Shown here: positions 37,931 to 47,752 of the stretch, in pieces
Numbering within the stretch: the stretch's first letter is position 1
How the letters are laid out: every line of letters starts with the position of its first letter
Assembly: GCF_002947535.1 (NCBI RefSeq)
Contig: NZ_PUAP01000050.1
Location: 39,595 to 103,594, forward strand
Reading direction: 5' to 3'
Source: Enterococcus mundtii
GTDB lineage: Bacteria > Bacillota > Bacilli > Lactobacillales > Enterococcaceae
Length of the DNA stretch: 64,000 nt
Made by a program: the position numbers and the translations under genes
The notes under the pieces: generated by a model
Told to the model about the DNA's origin: nothing
Databases searched by the model: none
The model's input: only the letters and a program-made list of their open reading frames with translations

Positions 37931-40603
37931 TTATCTTGCGCGACGACGTTCACGTCTTGGACGGTGATCATCGCTTTCGTTTATAGGATCAATGACGCCA
38001 CTAAATGGCTGACGTTTACGAAGATACCATAGATACAAGATAAACAAGGCAATACATCCAATAAAGAGAAGTAAGCCAGGAATGAATCCTTTTGGCATGT
38101 AACTAAAAGTAATCGTATGCTCGCCTTTAGGGACTTCAATCATGATAAAAGCATCTTGGAATTTTTTCACAGGTACTTTTTCGCCATCGATCTTAGCGGT
38201 CCAACCACCATCATAAGGGATAGTCGTAGCTAACATCGTTTTTTCAGTCGCATTTACTGTTCCTGTGGCTGTTCGACCGGTAGTAGTCATCTCTACGCCG
38301 TTATTTCTGAGCTGGTTGATTGCGGCTTGATACGCCACCACATCAAGTCCGACAACTTGTGGTTCCATAAAGCTGACTTCTTTCGTCCCATAGAAGCTTG
38401 CAGTGAAAGTAACCGTTGTGTCTTGCGGGTAATAACCTAAATCGTAATATTGACCAGTAATGTTAATTTGAGATTTTCTGGATACACCATTGACGCTAAT
38501 CGTTGCGGTAGAGCTTTCTAACTGGGCAAAATTTGTTGGAAACAGGCTGAGATATGCTTGGGTGTTCGCAGGTACTTGGACTTCCCAAGTCAATTCTTTG
38601 GGCTGATTATTTGCTGTTTCGCTGTAAGTAACGCCATTTGTCGTATTTGTGATCTCCGTATTCTCATGACTTTTTAGGGTCGGTGTGTAGAACGTAAAGA
38701 ACTGTTGATTCAACCCAGAAAGAGCATTCATCAAATTCGTTTGACTGGTTAGATTATCAGCTATCGGTTGTTCGATCTCATTGATCGTCATGGGTGCTTT
38801 AAAGGCTAATGGTACAGCATTGCTATTTTCGTACAATGTATAGTTGTCCGTTTGTTCGACGGATTGGAAGCCGTATTTATTAAAACTACTATCGTTTTTA
38901 GCAATGTTGTATTTGATTCCCGTAAATCCATCCATCAACAAGGTATTATTATTGTAGCGAATGTTCAGATTTGTTCCTCTAGAACGGAAGCCTAAAGTAT
39001 CCAAGTAAGAGGAAGAGTTGCGATTTCTGATCGAAGAAAACATGCTGATACCACTATAACCATAATTGATCGAATCATTCGGTGAAACAGGATCAAGGTT
39101 TTCTAATCGATAAAACGTATCAGAATCCTTTTTCGAGGCATCAACTAACGTTTTGATCTCAGGATAAGGTTCGGTATACAAACTTCTTGAGGCATAATTC
39201 CAATCATCGAGAATGCCATGGATCATACTGTTGGTATTGACTGCAGCTTCGGCTGTCATCAATAGTAACAGAAGAATACTCAAACGTTTCAAATCAAAAG
39301 GGTGTTGTTGGAATAAACCAATCGTCAATGCGTAGAGCGCTAAAAAGACCAGCGTCAGAACAAAGGAGGTGAGCGTGACATACGTATAACTACCATCTGG
39401 TTTGATTCCCCAAGCTGTGGCAAAAGCAGCCGCTAGTACAATGATGACGCCTAGCAATCGTTTATGATCCTTCTCCTGTAGCTGTTCCCAACTATGGGCA
39501 GCTAACAAGAGTACGAGAAACGAAAAGAGATAGGCATAGCGGAACAAGAACATATTTGGTGCATGCATCCCATGCCAGAATAAATTCAAAGGAACTAAAT
39601 AGAAGCTAGCAATCAAGATCGCGAATAGTCCACCGAACAACAACTTATTTTTCAACGGGAACTTGCGACTGACAAAATACAAGAGGCATAATGCTAAAGG
39701 AAACAATCCAGCATAGATAAAAGGAATCGATCCGTATTTCGTCGTGTCATAAACACCCACCATGTTTTTCATCAATAAATCTAAATAAGAAGTCGCTTCC
39801 GTCTTCAATGAAGTGATCTGCGTCAATGCTTCGCCATTGGCACGTAGATCGAGAATGGCAGGCAGAATGATCACCATCGAAGCGCCTCCTGCTAATAAAG
39901 AGGTGATTCCATAGGGTAAAATCGTTCCTTTGTACCTCCGCCAATTTGTCAGTAGTCGTGTAACAAAGTACAAAAAGGAGAAGACCCCGACCATGAAGCC
40001 CATATAAAAACTGGATAAGAACAAAAGCAAGTAACTAACAAACAATAAAATAGGTTTCTTTTGGTCCATCACACGATGGATACCTAAAATGATCAGAGGA
40101 AGATAGACAAAGGTGTCTAACCACATGATGATCTCTGAATGGGCAGTGATAAATGAAATCGACGCATAGCTGACGCTTAATGCGACGTGTCCCCAACGTG
40201 GAATACGATAGGTTCGTGCTAGGAACCAGAAGGATAAACCTGCTGAACCAACCTTTAATAAGGTGATAAGATACAAGGCATCCGGCATCAATTGATTCGG
40301 GAACAATAAAACGAGTGGTGTGAAAAGTCCACCTAAATAATAAGAAATCAATGATAGATAATTTAGACCAAGTGAAGCATTCCACGTATAAAAAATGCTT
40401 TGTTTTCCTAATAACATATTACGAAAGCTAGCATGAAAGTTTGAAAATTGTGAGAAAGCATCACTTGCCAAGATGCTCCGATCACTTCCTGGATAAATAC
40501 CGATACTTAAATAAACCAATAAAAGAATCAGTAAAGGGATAAAAAAGCTAGCAGCTGCATAGCGGCCGTTTTCTTTTAAGAATTTTTTCAATGTTGTTTT
40601 CAT
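37931..40603 (-). CDS. yfhO: YfhO family membrane protein (GT-C-like glycosyltransferase)
   Basis: An 890-residue polytopic protein with about 12-13 N-terminal membrane segments, a roughly 350-residue extracellular beta-rich domain, and a final membrane segment (FIPGLLLFIGCIALFILYLWY) before a basic tail (RRERRRAR). The first external loop carries ILASDAFSQFSNF, the acidic motif expected of GT-C enzymes. YfhO-family proteins are linked to glycosylation of lipoteichoic acid or other envelope polymers. The ATG at 40603 has GGTGA before it. It is monocistronic. Confidence 0.9.
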   Translation of the reverse strand: MKTTLKKFLKENGRYAAASFFIPLLILLLVYLSIGIYPGSDRSILASDAFSQFSNFHASFRNMLLGKQSIFYTWNASLGLNYLSLISYYLGGLFTPLVLLFPNQLMPDALYLITLLKVGSAGLSFWFLARTYRIPRWGHVALSVSYASISFITAHSEIIMWLDTFVYLPLIILGIHRVMDQKKPILLFVSYLLLFLSSFYMGFMVGVFSFLYFVTRLLTNWRRYKGTILPYGITSLLAGGASMVIILPAILDLRANGEALTQITSLKTEATSYLDLLMKNMVGVYDTTKYGSIPFIYAGLFPLALCLLYFVSRKFPLKNKLLFGGLFAILIASFYLVPLNLFWHGMHAPNMFLFRYAYLFSFLVLLLAAHSWEQLQEKDHKRLLGVIIVLAAAFATAWGIKPDGSYTYVTLTSFVLTLVFLALYALTIGLFQQHPFDLKRLSILLLLLMTAEAAVNTNSMIHGILDDWNYASRSLYTEPYPEIKTLVDASKKDSDTFYRLENLDPVSPNDSINYGYSGISMFSSIRNRNSSSYLDTLGFRSRGTNLNIRYNNNTLLMDGFTGIKYNIAKNDSSFNKYGFQSVEQTDNYTLYENSNAVPLAFKAPMTINEIEQPIADNLTSQTNLMNALSGLNQQFFTFYTPTLKSHENTEITNTTNGVTYSETANNQPKELTWEVQVPANTQAYLSLFPTNFAQLESSTATISVNGVSRKSQINITGQYYDLGYYPQDTTVTFTASFYGTKEVSFMEPQVVGLDVVAYQAAINQLRNNGVEMTTTGRTATGTVNATEKTMLATTIPYDGGWTAKIDGEKVPVKKFQDAFIMIEVPKGEHTITFSYMPKGFIPGLLLFIGCIALFILYLWYLRKRQPFSGVIDPINESDDHRPRRERRRAR

Positions 40604-40796
40604 TACAATTCAGTCACCAAATTTCTATTTGAAGTTATAATTAGTTTATCACATTCATGATTTTACTTGCTGAAAATACAACCAAATTCATAAAAAAATT
40701 ACATTTGAAATTAAATAACAATTGTGAGTTTAAATTACATTTACATTAGGAAAATAACATAAAATAAGAAAACACTTTCTACTTTAAAATAAAGTG

Positions 40797-40825
40797 TTGA
40801 CAGGCGTTTTCAAATGCGTTATGTT
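40797..40825 (+). promoter_or_regulatory. Promoter of the small-RNA candidate
   Basis: TTGACA (40797-40802), 17 nt, TATGTT (40820-40825). It faces away from the minus-strand genes on both sides, so it must serve something within the gap. Confidence 0.6.
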
Positions 40826-40831
40826 TTATTT

Positions 40832-40938
40832 GTAACAATTATAAAAAAACATATACCTATCACTATCTGAGGGATGGTGGCACATAAAAGAAGACTTAAA
40901 ACAATTATCTGGGTGATTGATTGTTTTAAGCCTTTTTT
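40832..40938 (+). ncRNA. Candidate small RNA of about 107 nt
   Basis: A consensus-like promoter and a textbook terminator bracket a 107-nt stretch with no credible open frame. The terminator is a perfect 10-bp stem (40895-40904 with 40921-40930) followed by CC and six T. An internal hairpin pairs CACTATC (40861-40867) with GATGGTG (40873-40879) and exposes TGAGG. An unpaired A-rich segment lies at the 5' end. The unit is opposite in strand to yfhO and rpmB. No Rfam family could be named. The rest of the 446-nt gap (40604-40796, 40939-41000) shows nothing else. Confidence 0.5.
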
Positions 40939-41000
40939 ATTTTATTTTCTTGAGTTTGATGTAGTAGAGGAAATGTCTCTCATTTGATAATGATTCGCAA

Positions 41001-41032
41001 AAAATAAAAACCGTTCATTTAGTTGAACGGTT
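41001..41032 (-). terminator. rpmB terminator
   Basis: Perfect 9-bp stem (41009-41017 with 41024-41032) followed on the minus strand by a T-rich run. It lies 18 nt past the rpmB stop. Confidence 0.9.
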
Positions 41033-41049
41033 CAAATCGATTCATTTAA

Positions 41050-41238
41050 TTATACGCGTTCAACTTTTCCTGATTTCAACGCACGAGTTGACACCCAAAC
41101 TTTTTTAGGTTTGCCGTCGATCATTACGCGAACTTTTTGTAAGTTAGGTTTAACTGTACGTTTTGTTGAGTTCATCGCATGTGAACGGTTGTTTCCACTT
41201 TTTGTCTTGCGACCTGTAAAGTAACAAACTTTTGCCAT
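41050..41238 (-). CDS. rpmB: 50S ribosomal protein L28
   Basis: A 62-residue protein, [20 protein letters not shown] to [12 protein letters not shown]. The ATG at 41238 follows AAAGGAGGAAA; the longer in-frame extension to 41358 is leader sequence. The CxxC zinc pattern of some L28 forms is absent, so this is the zinc-free type. Confidence 0.97.
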   Translation of the reverse strand: MAKVCYFTGRKTKSGNNRSHAMNSTKRTVKPNLQKVRVMIDGKPKKVWVSTRALKSGKVERV

Positions 41239-41509
41239 GTAAATTTCCTCCTTTGCCTTGATTTGGAGCAATAGTAAATTCAGCTCATACCAGAATAACA
41301 TATCATATTGCGTAGGAATTTGCAAGCATATTTTCATAGATTTGATTGACATTTTCATGGATTAATTGTAACGTGAACAAAGTCTTTTCTTATTTTTTTT
41401 CAATGGTTTTTGAGTACTTTAAGGGAACAACCTTTTATTTCGGTTGACGCTATGATAAAATGTGATAGTAGAAAAATGGGAATATTTTACCCGTTAAGGA
41501 GGCTCATTC

Positions 41510-41872
41510 ATGGCTGTAAAAATTCAAACGTCAGCTGGAACCATTGAAATTACCAATGATGTCATCGCAACAGTTGTTGGTGGTGCCGCAACAGATGTAT
41601 TTGGTGTTGTAGGAATGGCTAGCAAGAATCAAATCAAAGATAATATCACTGAAATTTTGCGTAAAGAAAATTACTCAAGAGGAGTAGTTGTCCGTCAAGA
41701 AGCTAATGGGATCGCAGTTGATGTTTATACAATCATTAGTTATGGAACAAAAATTTCGGAAGTTTCTCGTAATGTCCAAGAAAAAGTGAAATATAACTTG
41801 GAGACTTTACTAGGTGTGACAGCCAATTCAGTAAATGTTTTCGTACAAGGTGTTCGTGTACTGCCAGACTAG
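41510..41872 (+). CDS. Asp23/Gls24 family protein (YloU-like)
   Basis: A 120-residue Asp23/Gls24-family (alkaline-shock-type) protein. The core IATVVGGAATDVFGVVGMA and the tail LLGVTANSVNVFVQGVRVLP are typical. AAGGAGG precedes the ATG. It is followed 51 nt later by the fatty-acid kinase gene; the pair yloU-yloV(fakA) after a divergent rpmB is the standard Firmicutes arrangement. Its biochemical role is unknown. Confidence 0.93.
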   Translation: MAVKIQTSAGTIEITNDVIATVVGGAATDVFGVVGMASKNQIKDNITEILRKENYSRGVVVRQEANGIAVDVYTIISYGTKISEVSRNVQEKVKYNLETLLGVTANSVNVFVQGVRVLPD

Positions 41873-41923
41873 GCAGGAGACTTGCTGACTGTTCAGCAGT
41901 CGATCTGAAGGAGGATTATCTAG

Positions 41924-43606
41924 GTGAGTGTAACAGAAATTAGTGCAAGCCAATTCCAGGAAATGGTTCAGTCCGGTGCGAATCGGCTACAAAAAAATGC
42001 AGAATACGTCAATTCACTAAATGTATTCCCGGTTCCCGATGGAGATACCGGTACCAATATGAATTTATCAATGACAAGTGGCGCAAAAGCCGTTGTTGAT
42101 TCTACCTCTGAAAAGGTAGGAGAATTAGCAGCGCTGTTATCTAAAGGTTTATTGATGGGTGCAAGAGGAAACTCTGGGGTCATCTTATCACAGTTGTTCC
42201 GTGGTTTTTCAAAACAAATCCCTGATGTGACTGTATTAACAGCAACAGATTTAGCTGCAGCTTTTACCCATGGGGTCGAAACAGCTTATAAAGCAGTAAT
42301 GAAACCTGTCGAAGGAACGATCCTGACAGTCGCAAGAGAAGCTGCCAAAGCTGGTGAGAAAAAAGCAAAATCAACAGACGATGTGATCGAAGTCATGACT
42401 GCGGTCGTTAAAGGTGGAAAACGTGCATTAGCAAAAACACCTGATTTGTTGCCTGTATTAAAAGAAGTAGGCGTTGTTGACAGTGGTGGACAAGGACTAT
42501 TATTCGTATATGAAGGTTTTCTAACTGCGTTGAATGGTGAATACCAAGCAGACGAGGTCTATGAACCATCTCCTGCTCAAATGGACGATATGGTGAATGC
42601 AGAGCATCATCGTAGTGTGCAAGGTCAGTTAGCGACTGAGGATATCCATTATGGTTACTGTACAGAAATCATGGTGAAGATCGGTGAAGGTCCAACTGTA
42701 GATAGTACATTCGATTATGAAGAGTTTCGTAATTATCTAGATGGACTAGGTGATTCCCTGTTAGTGGTCAATGACGATGAAATCATCAAAGTACACGTTC
42801 ATACAGAAAATCCTGGGGAAGTCATGAATTACGGACAGAAATTCGGTTCCCTAGTGAAAGTCAAAGTGGACAACATGCGTTTGCAACACGAAACAATCTT
42901 AGAACATGACCAAGCTCCTTCAGCGCCGGTCGCACAGACGAAGCCACGTGTACCTTACGGAATCGTTGCGATCGCAGCCGGTAAAGGTGTGCAAGAGTTA
43001 TTTGAAAGTCTAGGAGCAAACTACGTGATCAGTGGTGGACAGACGATGAATCCAAGTACGGAAGATATCGTGAAAGCCATCAATGAAGTGAATGCAGATA
43101 AAGTCATCATCTTACCGAATAACAAAAATATCTTTATGGCAGCTGATCAAGCTGCTGAGGTAGCTGAACTTCCGGTTGCTGTTGTTCCTTCAAAGACAGT
43201 TTCTCAAGGATTAACAGCGATGTTGTCATTCAATGAGCAAGCAACATTAGAAGAAAATAAAGAAACGATGACAGATGTGCTTTCAAGTGTTGTCAGTGGT
43301 CAAGTGACACATGCGATCCGCGACACGATGATCGACGGAGTGAAAATCACAGAAGGTGATTTCTTAGGGATGATCGATGGGAAGATCGTGATTTCTAATC
43401 CAGACATCTTAGCGACATCACTTGCTACATTAGAGCAAATGATCAACGAAGATACTGAGATCGTCACGATATTAACTGGAGAAGATGGGTCTGCAGAACA
43501 AGCACAAGCATTTGCGGATCAACTGATGGACAAACATCCTGAGTTAGAGATCGAGATCCATCAAGGCGATCAACCTGTCTATCCTTATTTATTTTCTGCT
43601 GAATAA
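41924..43606 (+). CDS. fakA: Fatty acid kinase catalytic subunit FakA-like (DAK2/DegV-type)
   Basis: FakA phosphorylates fatty acids presented by FakB for phospholipid synthesis. The 560-residue protein has an N-terminal DhaL-like ATP-binding domain (VFPVPDGDTGTNMNLSM, GARGNSGVILSQ, VVDSGGQGL), a middle FakB-binding region, and a C-terminal EDD-like domain (IVAIAAGKGVQELFESLGA, ILPNNKNI). It starts at GTG behind GAAGGAGG. plsX and acpP lie four genes on, in keeping with phospholipid supply. A strong terminator follows. Confidence 0.93.
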   Translation: MSVTEISASQFQEMVQSGANRLQKNAEYVNSLNVFPVPDGDTGTNMNLSMTSGAKAVVDSTSEKVGELAALLSKGLLMGARGNSGVILSQLFRGFSKQIPDVTVLTATDLAAAFTHGVETAYKAVMKPVEGTILTVAREAAKAGEKKAKSTDDVIEVMTAVVKGGKRALAKTPDLLPVLKEVGVVDSGGQGLLFVYEGFLTALNGEYQADEVYEPSPAQMDDMVNAEHHRSVQGQLATEDIHYGYCTEIMVKIGEGPTVDSTFDYEEFRNYLDGLGDSLLVVNDDEIIKVHVHTENPGEVMNYGQKFGSLVKVKVDNMRLQHETILEHDQAPSAPVAQTKPRVPYGIVAIAAGKGVQELFESLGANYVISGGQTMNPSTEDIVKAINEVNADKVIILPNNKNIFMAADQAAEVAELPVAVVPSKTVSQGLTAMLSFNEQATLEENKETMTDVLSSVVSGQVTHAIRDTMIDGVKITEGDFLGMIDGKIVISNPDILATSLATLEQMINEDTEIVTILTGEDGSAEQAQAFADQLMDKHPELEIEIHQGDQPVYPYLFSAE

Positions 43607-43656
43607 TACAGCCTGAAGCCGATAGATAAAGCAGAAAATCATTTGAAAGGATCTTC

Positions 43657-43696
43657 GGTCAACGATTCGCGAATCGTTGACCAAGTTCCTTTTTTT
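43657..43696 (+). terminator. Terminator after fakA
   Basis: Perfect 12-bp stem (43657-43668 with 43671-43682) on a 2-nt centre, then TCC and a T-run to 43696. The recG ribosome binding site begins five nt later. Confidence 0.92.
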
Positions 43697-43715
43697 GTTA
43701 AAGGAGGGAATTCTT

Positions 43716-45752
43716 ATGCGTTCGTTAGCTGATCCAGTCACAGTGCTGGCAGGTGTTGGCCAAAAAAGAGCGGATAGCTTAGCTAGTCTAGGTATCCATA
43801 CAATCGAAGACTTATTAACTTACTATCCTTTTCGTTATGAAGATATCCAAGAAAGAAATCTAAACGAAATCCAAGACCAAGAAAAAGTTACATTAAAAGG
43901 TTTAGTTGTCTCTCCGCCAGTAATGAGTCGTTTTGGCTACAAAAAAAGCCGTTTGCAATTTCGGATGATGCAAGAACATGAAGTGTTCAATGTTTCTTTC
44001 TTCAATCAGCCCTATTTAAAAGATAAAGTCATTTTATCTGAAGAAATCGCAGTTTATGGGAAATGGGATGCGAAACGTAAAGCACTGAATGGGATGAAGA
44101 TCCTTGGTTCGCAAAGTCCAGATGATTTCTCTCCGATCTATCATGTCAACAAATCCATTCGCCAAACGACACTGGTCGATCTGATCCGTCGAGGGTTTAG
44201 TGAGTATGGTGATTTGATTGAAGAAAATTTACCAGTATCTTTAATTGAAAAATACCGTTTGCTCGATCGTCCGACAGCTGTAAGAAGCATGCATTTTCCA
44301 CAAAATCATGAGGAAAATCATCAAGCCAAACGGCGGATCGTTTTTGAAGAATTCTTTTTTTTCCAGATGCAGTTACAAGGATTGAAGAAAGCCGAAAAAT
44401 CTGAAAAGAATGGACTTGAGATCCTTTATGATGTCGAACGATTAAAACAATTTACAAAAAAATTACCATTTGAATTAACGATGGCACAAAAACGTGTCAC
44501 CAATGAGATTTGCCGGGATCTCCGTAATCCACACCATATGCAGCGTTTGTTGCAAGGGGATGTGGGGAGTGGGAAGACCGTTGTTGCTGCGATTGCTTTA
44601 TATGCGACAGTGACTGCTGGCTTTCAGGGGGCGTTGATGGTTCCGACAGAAATCTTGGCGCAACAACATATGGAAAGTTTATCCCAACTATTTGATCCAA
44701 ATGAAGTGACCGTTGCTTTATTGACCGGATCAACGAAAGTAAAAGAACGTCGCGAGTTATTAGAACGCTTAGAAAATGGGGAAATCGATATCGTCGTGGG
44801 AACACATGCATTGATCCAAGAAGGTGTCGCATTCCAAAATCTAGGCTTAGTGATCACCGATGAGCAACATCGTTTTGGAGTGAACCAACGAAAAGTATTG
44901 CGTGAGAAGGGCTGGCGTCCGGATGTGTTGTTCATGACAGCCACTCCGATCCCTCGAACCTTAGCAATTACAGCATATGGCGAAATGGACGTATCTGTGA
45001 TCGACGAGCTTCCTGCTGGACGGATTCCGATCGAAACAAGATGGGTCCGAACCCCTCAATTAGACACCGTGCTAGAATGGACCTATAAAGAATTGCGCAG
45101 AGGGCATCAGATGTATGTGATCTGTCCTTTGATTGAAGAGTCCGAAGCCTTAGATGTGAAAAATGCAGTGGAAATTTATGAAAAACTTCGTGAGTTATTT
45201 GCACCAGAATATGAAGTTGGCTTATTGCATGGTAAAATGAAGAATCAAGAAAAAGATCAGATCATGGAAACATTCAAAGAAAACCAACTCCAGATCCTAG
45301 TGTCAACCACAGTGATCGAGGTCGGTGTCAACGTGCCGAATGCAACGGTCATGTTGATCATGGATGCGGATCGTTTTGGGTTAGCGCAACTGCATCAGTT
45401 GCGTGGGCGTGTCGGTCGGGGAAGTGAGGCTTCTTATTGTATCCTCGTGGCGAATCCTAAAAATGAATTAGGTGTCGAACGAATGAAAATCATGACAGAA
45501 ACCACGAATGGCTTTATCTTGAGTGAAAAAGATTTAGAATTACGAGGGCCTGGGGAGGTATTTGGGTTCCGCCAATCCGGCTTGCCAGAATTTGCGATCG
45601 CAGATCTAGTAACAGATGGAAATGTCTTAGAAGTTGCTCGAGAAGAAGCTGCGGCAATCTGGCAAATCAAAGACTGGCAGTTATTACCTGAATATCAACC
45701 ATTAACAGCCAAGTTACAATTAGACGAACAAGATAATCGTTATTTTGATTAA
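43716..45752 (+). CDS. recG: ATP-dependent DNA helicase RecG
   Basis: RecG rescues stalled replication forks by remodelling branched DNA. The 678-residue protein has the N-terminal wedge domain (VTVLAGVGQKRADSLASLGI), Walker A LLQGDVGSGKTVVA, the DEQH box ITDEQHRFG, MTATPIPRTLA, and the helicase C domain with QLRGRVGRG. The ATG at 43716 follows AAAGGAGGG; the in-frame upstream sequence runs through the terminator. Length is normal. Confidence 0.97.
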   Translation: MRSLADPVTVLAGVGQKRADSLASLGIHTIEDLLTYYPFRYEDIQERNLNEIQDQEKVTLKGLVVSPPVMSRFGYKKSRLQFRMMQEHEVFNVSFFNQPYLKDKVILSEEIAVYGKWDAKRKALNGMKILGSQSPDDFSPIYHVNKSIRQTTLVDLIRRGFSEYGDLIEENLPVSLIEKYRLLDRPTAVRSMHFPQNHEENHQAKRRIVFEEFFFFQMQLQGLKKAEKSEKNGLEILYDVERLKQFTKKLPFELTMAQKRVTNEICRDLRNPHHMQRLLQGDVGSGKTVVAAIALYATVTAGFQGALMVPTEILAQQHMESLSQLFDPNEVTVALLTGSTKVKERRELLERLENGEIDIVVGTHALIQEGVAFQNLGLVITDEQHRFGVNQRKVLREKGWRPDVLFMTATPIPRTLAITAYGEMDVSVIDELPAGRIPIETRWVRTPQLDTVLEWTYKELRRGHQMYVICPLIEESEALDVKNAVEIYEKLRELFAPEYEVGLLHGKMKNQEKDQIMETFKENQLQILVSTTVIEVGVNVPNATVMLIMDADRFGLAQLHQLRGRVGRGSEASYCILVANPKNELGVERMKIMTETTNGFILSEKDLELRGPGEVFGFRQSGLPEFAIADLVTDGNVLEVAREEAAAIWQIKDWQLLPEYQPLTAKLQLDEQDNRYFD

Positions 45753-45799
45753 TAGATTATCAATACTTTCAAAAATGATGATAAGGAGTGGAAATAATA

Positions 45800-46801
45800 A
45801 TGAGAATTGCAGTAGATGCAATGGGCGGAGACCACGCACCACAAGCCATTGTGGAGGGGATCGCTCTAGCACAAAAAGATTTCCCTGATTTGGAATTTGT
45901 TCTATATGGTAAAGAATCAGAGATCAAGAAATATTTAACAGATGAAACAAATATCACGATCGTCCATACTGACGAAAAAATCAATAGTGATGATGAGCCA
46001 GTCAAAGCAATCCGTCGTAAGAAAACTGCTTCGATGGTTTTAGCTGCACAAGCAGTCAAAAATGGAGAAGCAGATGCTATTTTTTCAGCAGGGAATACAG
46101 GAGCTTTACTAGCAGCCGGCTTATTTATTGTTGGACGTATCAAAAACATCGAACGTCCAGGACTAATGTCCACATTGCCAGTTATTGGCAAAGAAGGCGA
46201 AGGGTTTGATATGCTAGATTTAGGTGCAAATGCAGAAAACAAACCAGAGCATCTTTTACAGTATGGTATTTTGGGGTCGTTTTATGCGAGAAAAGTTCGT
46301 GGTATCGGCCGGCCTCGCGTAGCATTGCTTAACAATGGGACGGAAGAGACCAAGGGAAGTGAATTAACAAAACAAGCATTTGAACTTTTACAAAATGAAA
46401 CAAGCTTGAATTTCATTGGCAATGTAGAAGCGCGTGATTTACTAAATGGCGTAGCAGACGTTGTAGTAACCGATGGCTTTACCGGAAATGCAGTGTTGAA
46501 ATCTATTGAAGGTACAGCGATGAATATGATGACCTTATTGAAATCTGCGATCTTGAATGAAGGTATCAAAGGTAAAATGGGTGCATTACTATTAAAAGAC
46601 GGTTTGCGCTCTTTGAAATCTGAAATGGACTATTCAAAACACGGTGGAGCTGTTTTATTTGGATTGAAAGCGCCAGTTATCAAAACACATGGTGCAACTG
46701 GACCAGATGCAGTTCGCTATACGATCCGTCAAATCCATACGATGCTTGAAACCAATGTTGTAGGACAATTGGTGGAGCAATTTGAGAAAAAAGAGGACTA
46801 A
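45800..46801 (+). CDS. plsX: Phosphate acyltransferase PlsX
   Basis: PlsX makes acyl-phosphate from acyl-ACP, the first step of Gram-positive phospholipid synthesis. The 333-residue protein starts [20 protein letters not shown] at the ATG at 45800 with AAGGAG upstream. [26 protein letters not shown] and [13 protein letters not shown] are conserved. acpP follows, the usual pairing of enzyme and acyl carrier. Confidence 0.97.
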   Translation: MRIAVDAMGGDHAPQAIVEGIALAQKDFPDLEFVLYGKESEIKKYLTDETNITIVHTDEKINSDDEPVKAIRRKKTASMVLAAQAVKNGEADAIFSAGNTGALLAAGLFIVGRIKNIERPGLMSTLPVIGKEGEGFDMLDLGANAENKPEHLLQYGILGSFYARKVRGIGRPRVALLNNGTEETKGSELTKQAFELLQNETSLNFIGNVEARDLLNGVADVVVTDGFTGNAVLKSIEGTAMNMMTLLKSAILNEGIKGKMGALLLKDGLRSLKSEMDYSKHGGAVLFGLKAPVIKTHGATGPDAVRYTIRQIHTMLETNVVGQLVEQFEKKED

Positions 46802-46921
46802 ATTTTCTTCGAATTGACAAGCTGAAGGAGAAAAAAGGGTGGACATTCCAAAAAATTGTCAGTAAAATTAGCTATGGTTGAAGAAAACGTAGTAGTTCTA
46901 AGAATTGTGGGGGTGAAAAAA

Positions 46922-47164
46922 TTGACGCGTGAAGAAGTATTTAATAAGGTAGCTAAAATCATTTCTAATCACTTTGAAATGGATACAGACAAAGTCACAG
47001 ACGAACTGAACATTAAAGATGATCTGAAAGCTGATTCAATTAGTATCATGGAATTCGTTCTTGAACTGGAAGATGAATTCGGTACAGAGATCTCTGATGA
47101 AGATGCTGAACAAATCGAAACAGTCGGCGGTGCCGTGGATTATATCAGCAGTCATTTGAAATAA
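46922..47164 (+). CDS. acpP: Acyl carrier protein
   Basis: An 80-residue ACP that carries acyl chains on a phosphopantetheine arm at S39, in LKADSISIMEFVLELEDEFG. The fold and acidic helix II match AcpP. I place the start at TTG 46922, five nt after GGGGGTGA; a GTG at 46913 lies inside that site. The family normally starts with ATG, so this rare start may limit translation. The spacer from plsX is 120 nt and contains an eight-codon frame starting at GTG 46841 behind AAGGAG. Confidence 0.9.
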   Translation: MTREEVFNKVAKIISNHFEMDTDKVTDELNIKDDLKADSISIMEFVLELEDEFGTEISDEDAEQIETVGGAVDYISSHLK

Positions 47165-47223
47165 ACTGAATGAATAAATACACAACAACTGATGAATGAA
47201 TCGGCGATAACCGATTTAAACTC

Positions 47224-47275
47224 AAAGCCAAGAAAACAGAAATAGTTTAGCTATTTCATGTTTTCTTGGCTTTTT
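47224..47275 (+). terminator. acpP terminator
   Basis: A 15-bp outer stem (47224-47238 with 47259-47273) stacks on an inner 7-bp helix, with one unpaired base. The right arm runs into five T. One of the strongest hairpins in the window. Confidence 0.93.
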
Positions 47276-47559
47276 CAGTTACAATCATTTGATTAAAATA
47301 GTTTTTTTAAAGAGTAGAACCATGTAATAAATTCCTATAGAATAAGTGATTTTTTCAAGTTTCGATTTCGTATATACTGTATAATTATACTTTTATAAAA
47401 TGGTGTAACTATTCGATAAAAGCTGTTTTTTATATAACGGTGATTTTTGTAGATTTTTATAATGATTCTTAATTTATAAAAATAGTAGGATAAAGAGAGG
47501 GATTGGTACGTACCTCATTTTTTTTTAATCTTCCTTAAAAGCTGACACAGCTACGTAAG

Positions 47560-47574
47560 ATTTTTCAGACAATT
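47560..47574. promoter_or_regulatory. CodY-box-like site upstream of opp
   Basis: ATTTTTCAGACAATT matches AATTTTCWGAAAATT at 13 of 15 positions. It lies 22 nt upstream of the -35 of the opp promoter. CodY represses peptide transporter genes in lactic acid bacteria when branched-chain amino acids are plentiful. Confidence 0.55.
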
Positions 47575-47596
47575 CTGGCAACAGTGTGAAATAATC

Positions 47597-47625
47597 TTGC
47601 AATATAAAACGGTTTTCTATATAAT
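47597..47625 (+). promoter_or_regulatory. opp operon promoter
   Basis: TTGCAA (47597-47602), 17 nt, TATAAT (47620-47625); start expected near 47632, giving a leader of about 120 nt. A second TATAAT at 47380-47385 has no good -35. Between them a GGTACGTACC palindrome (47505-47514) followed by nine T (47518-47526) could end any short transcript from it. Otherwise the 588-nt gap is empty. Confidence 0.75.
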
Positions 47626-47752
47626 TATTAATAATTAATTACACACTCCTTAGAATGCTACTTATTTAATTTTTTTTGCTAAGTTGTTATTCAGTGTAGG
47701 ATTATTTTTTTTATTAAAAACTTCCATCGAGGGAGCAGAGAGGGGTATTCGA

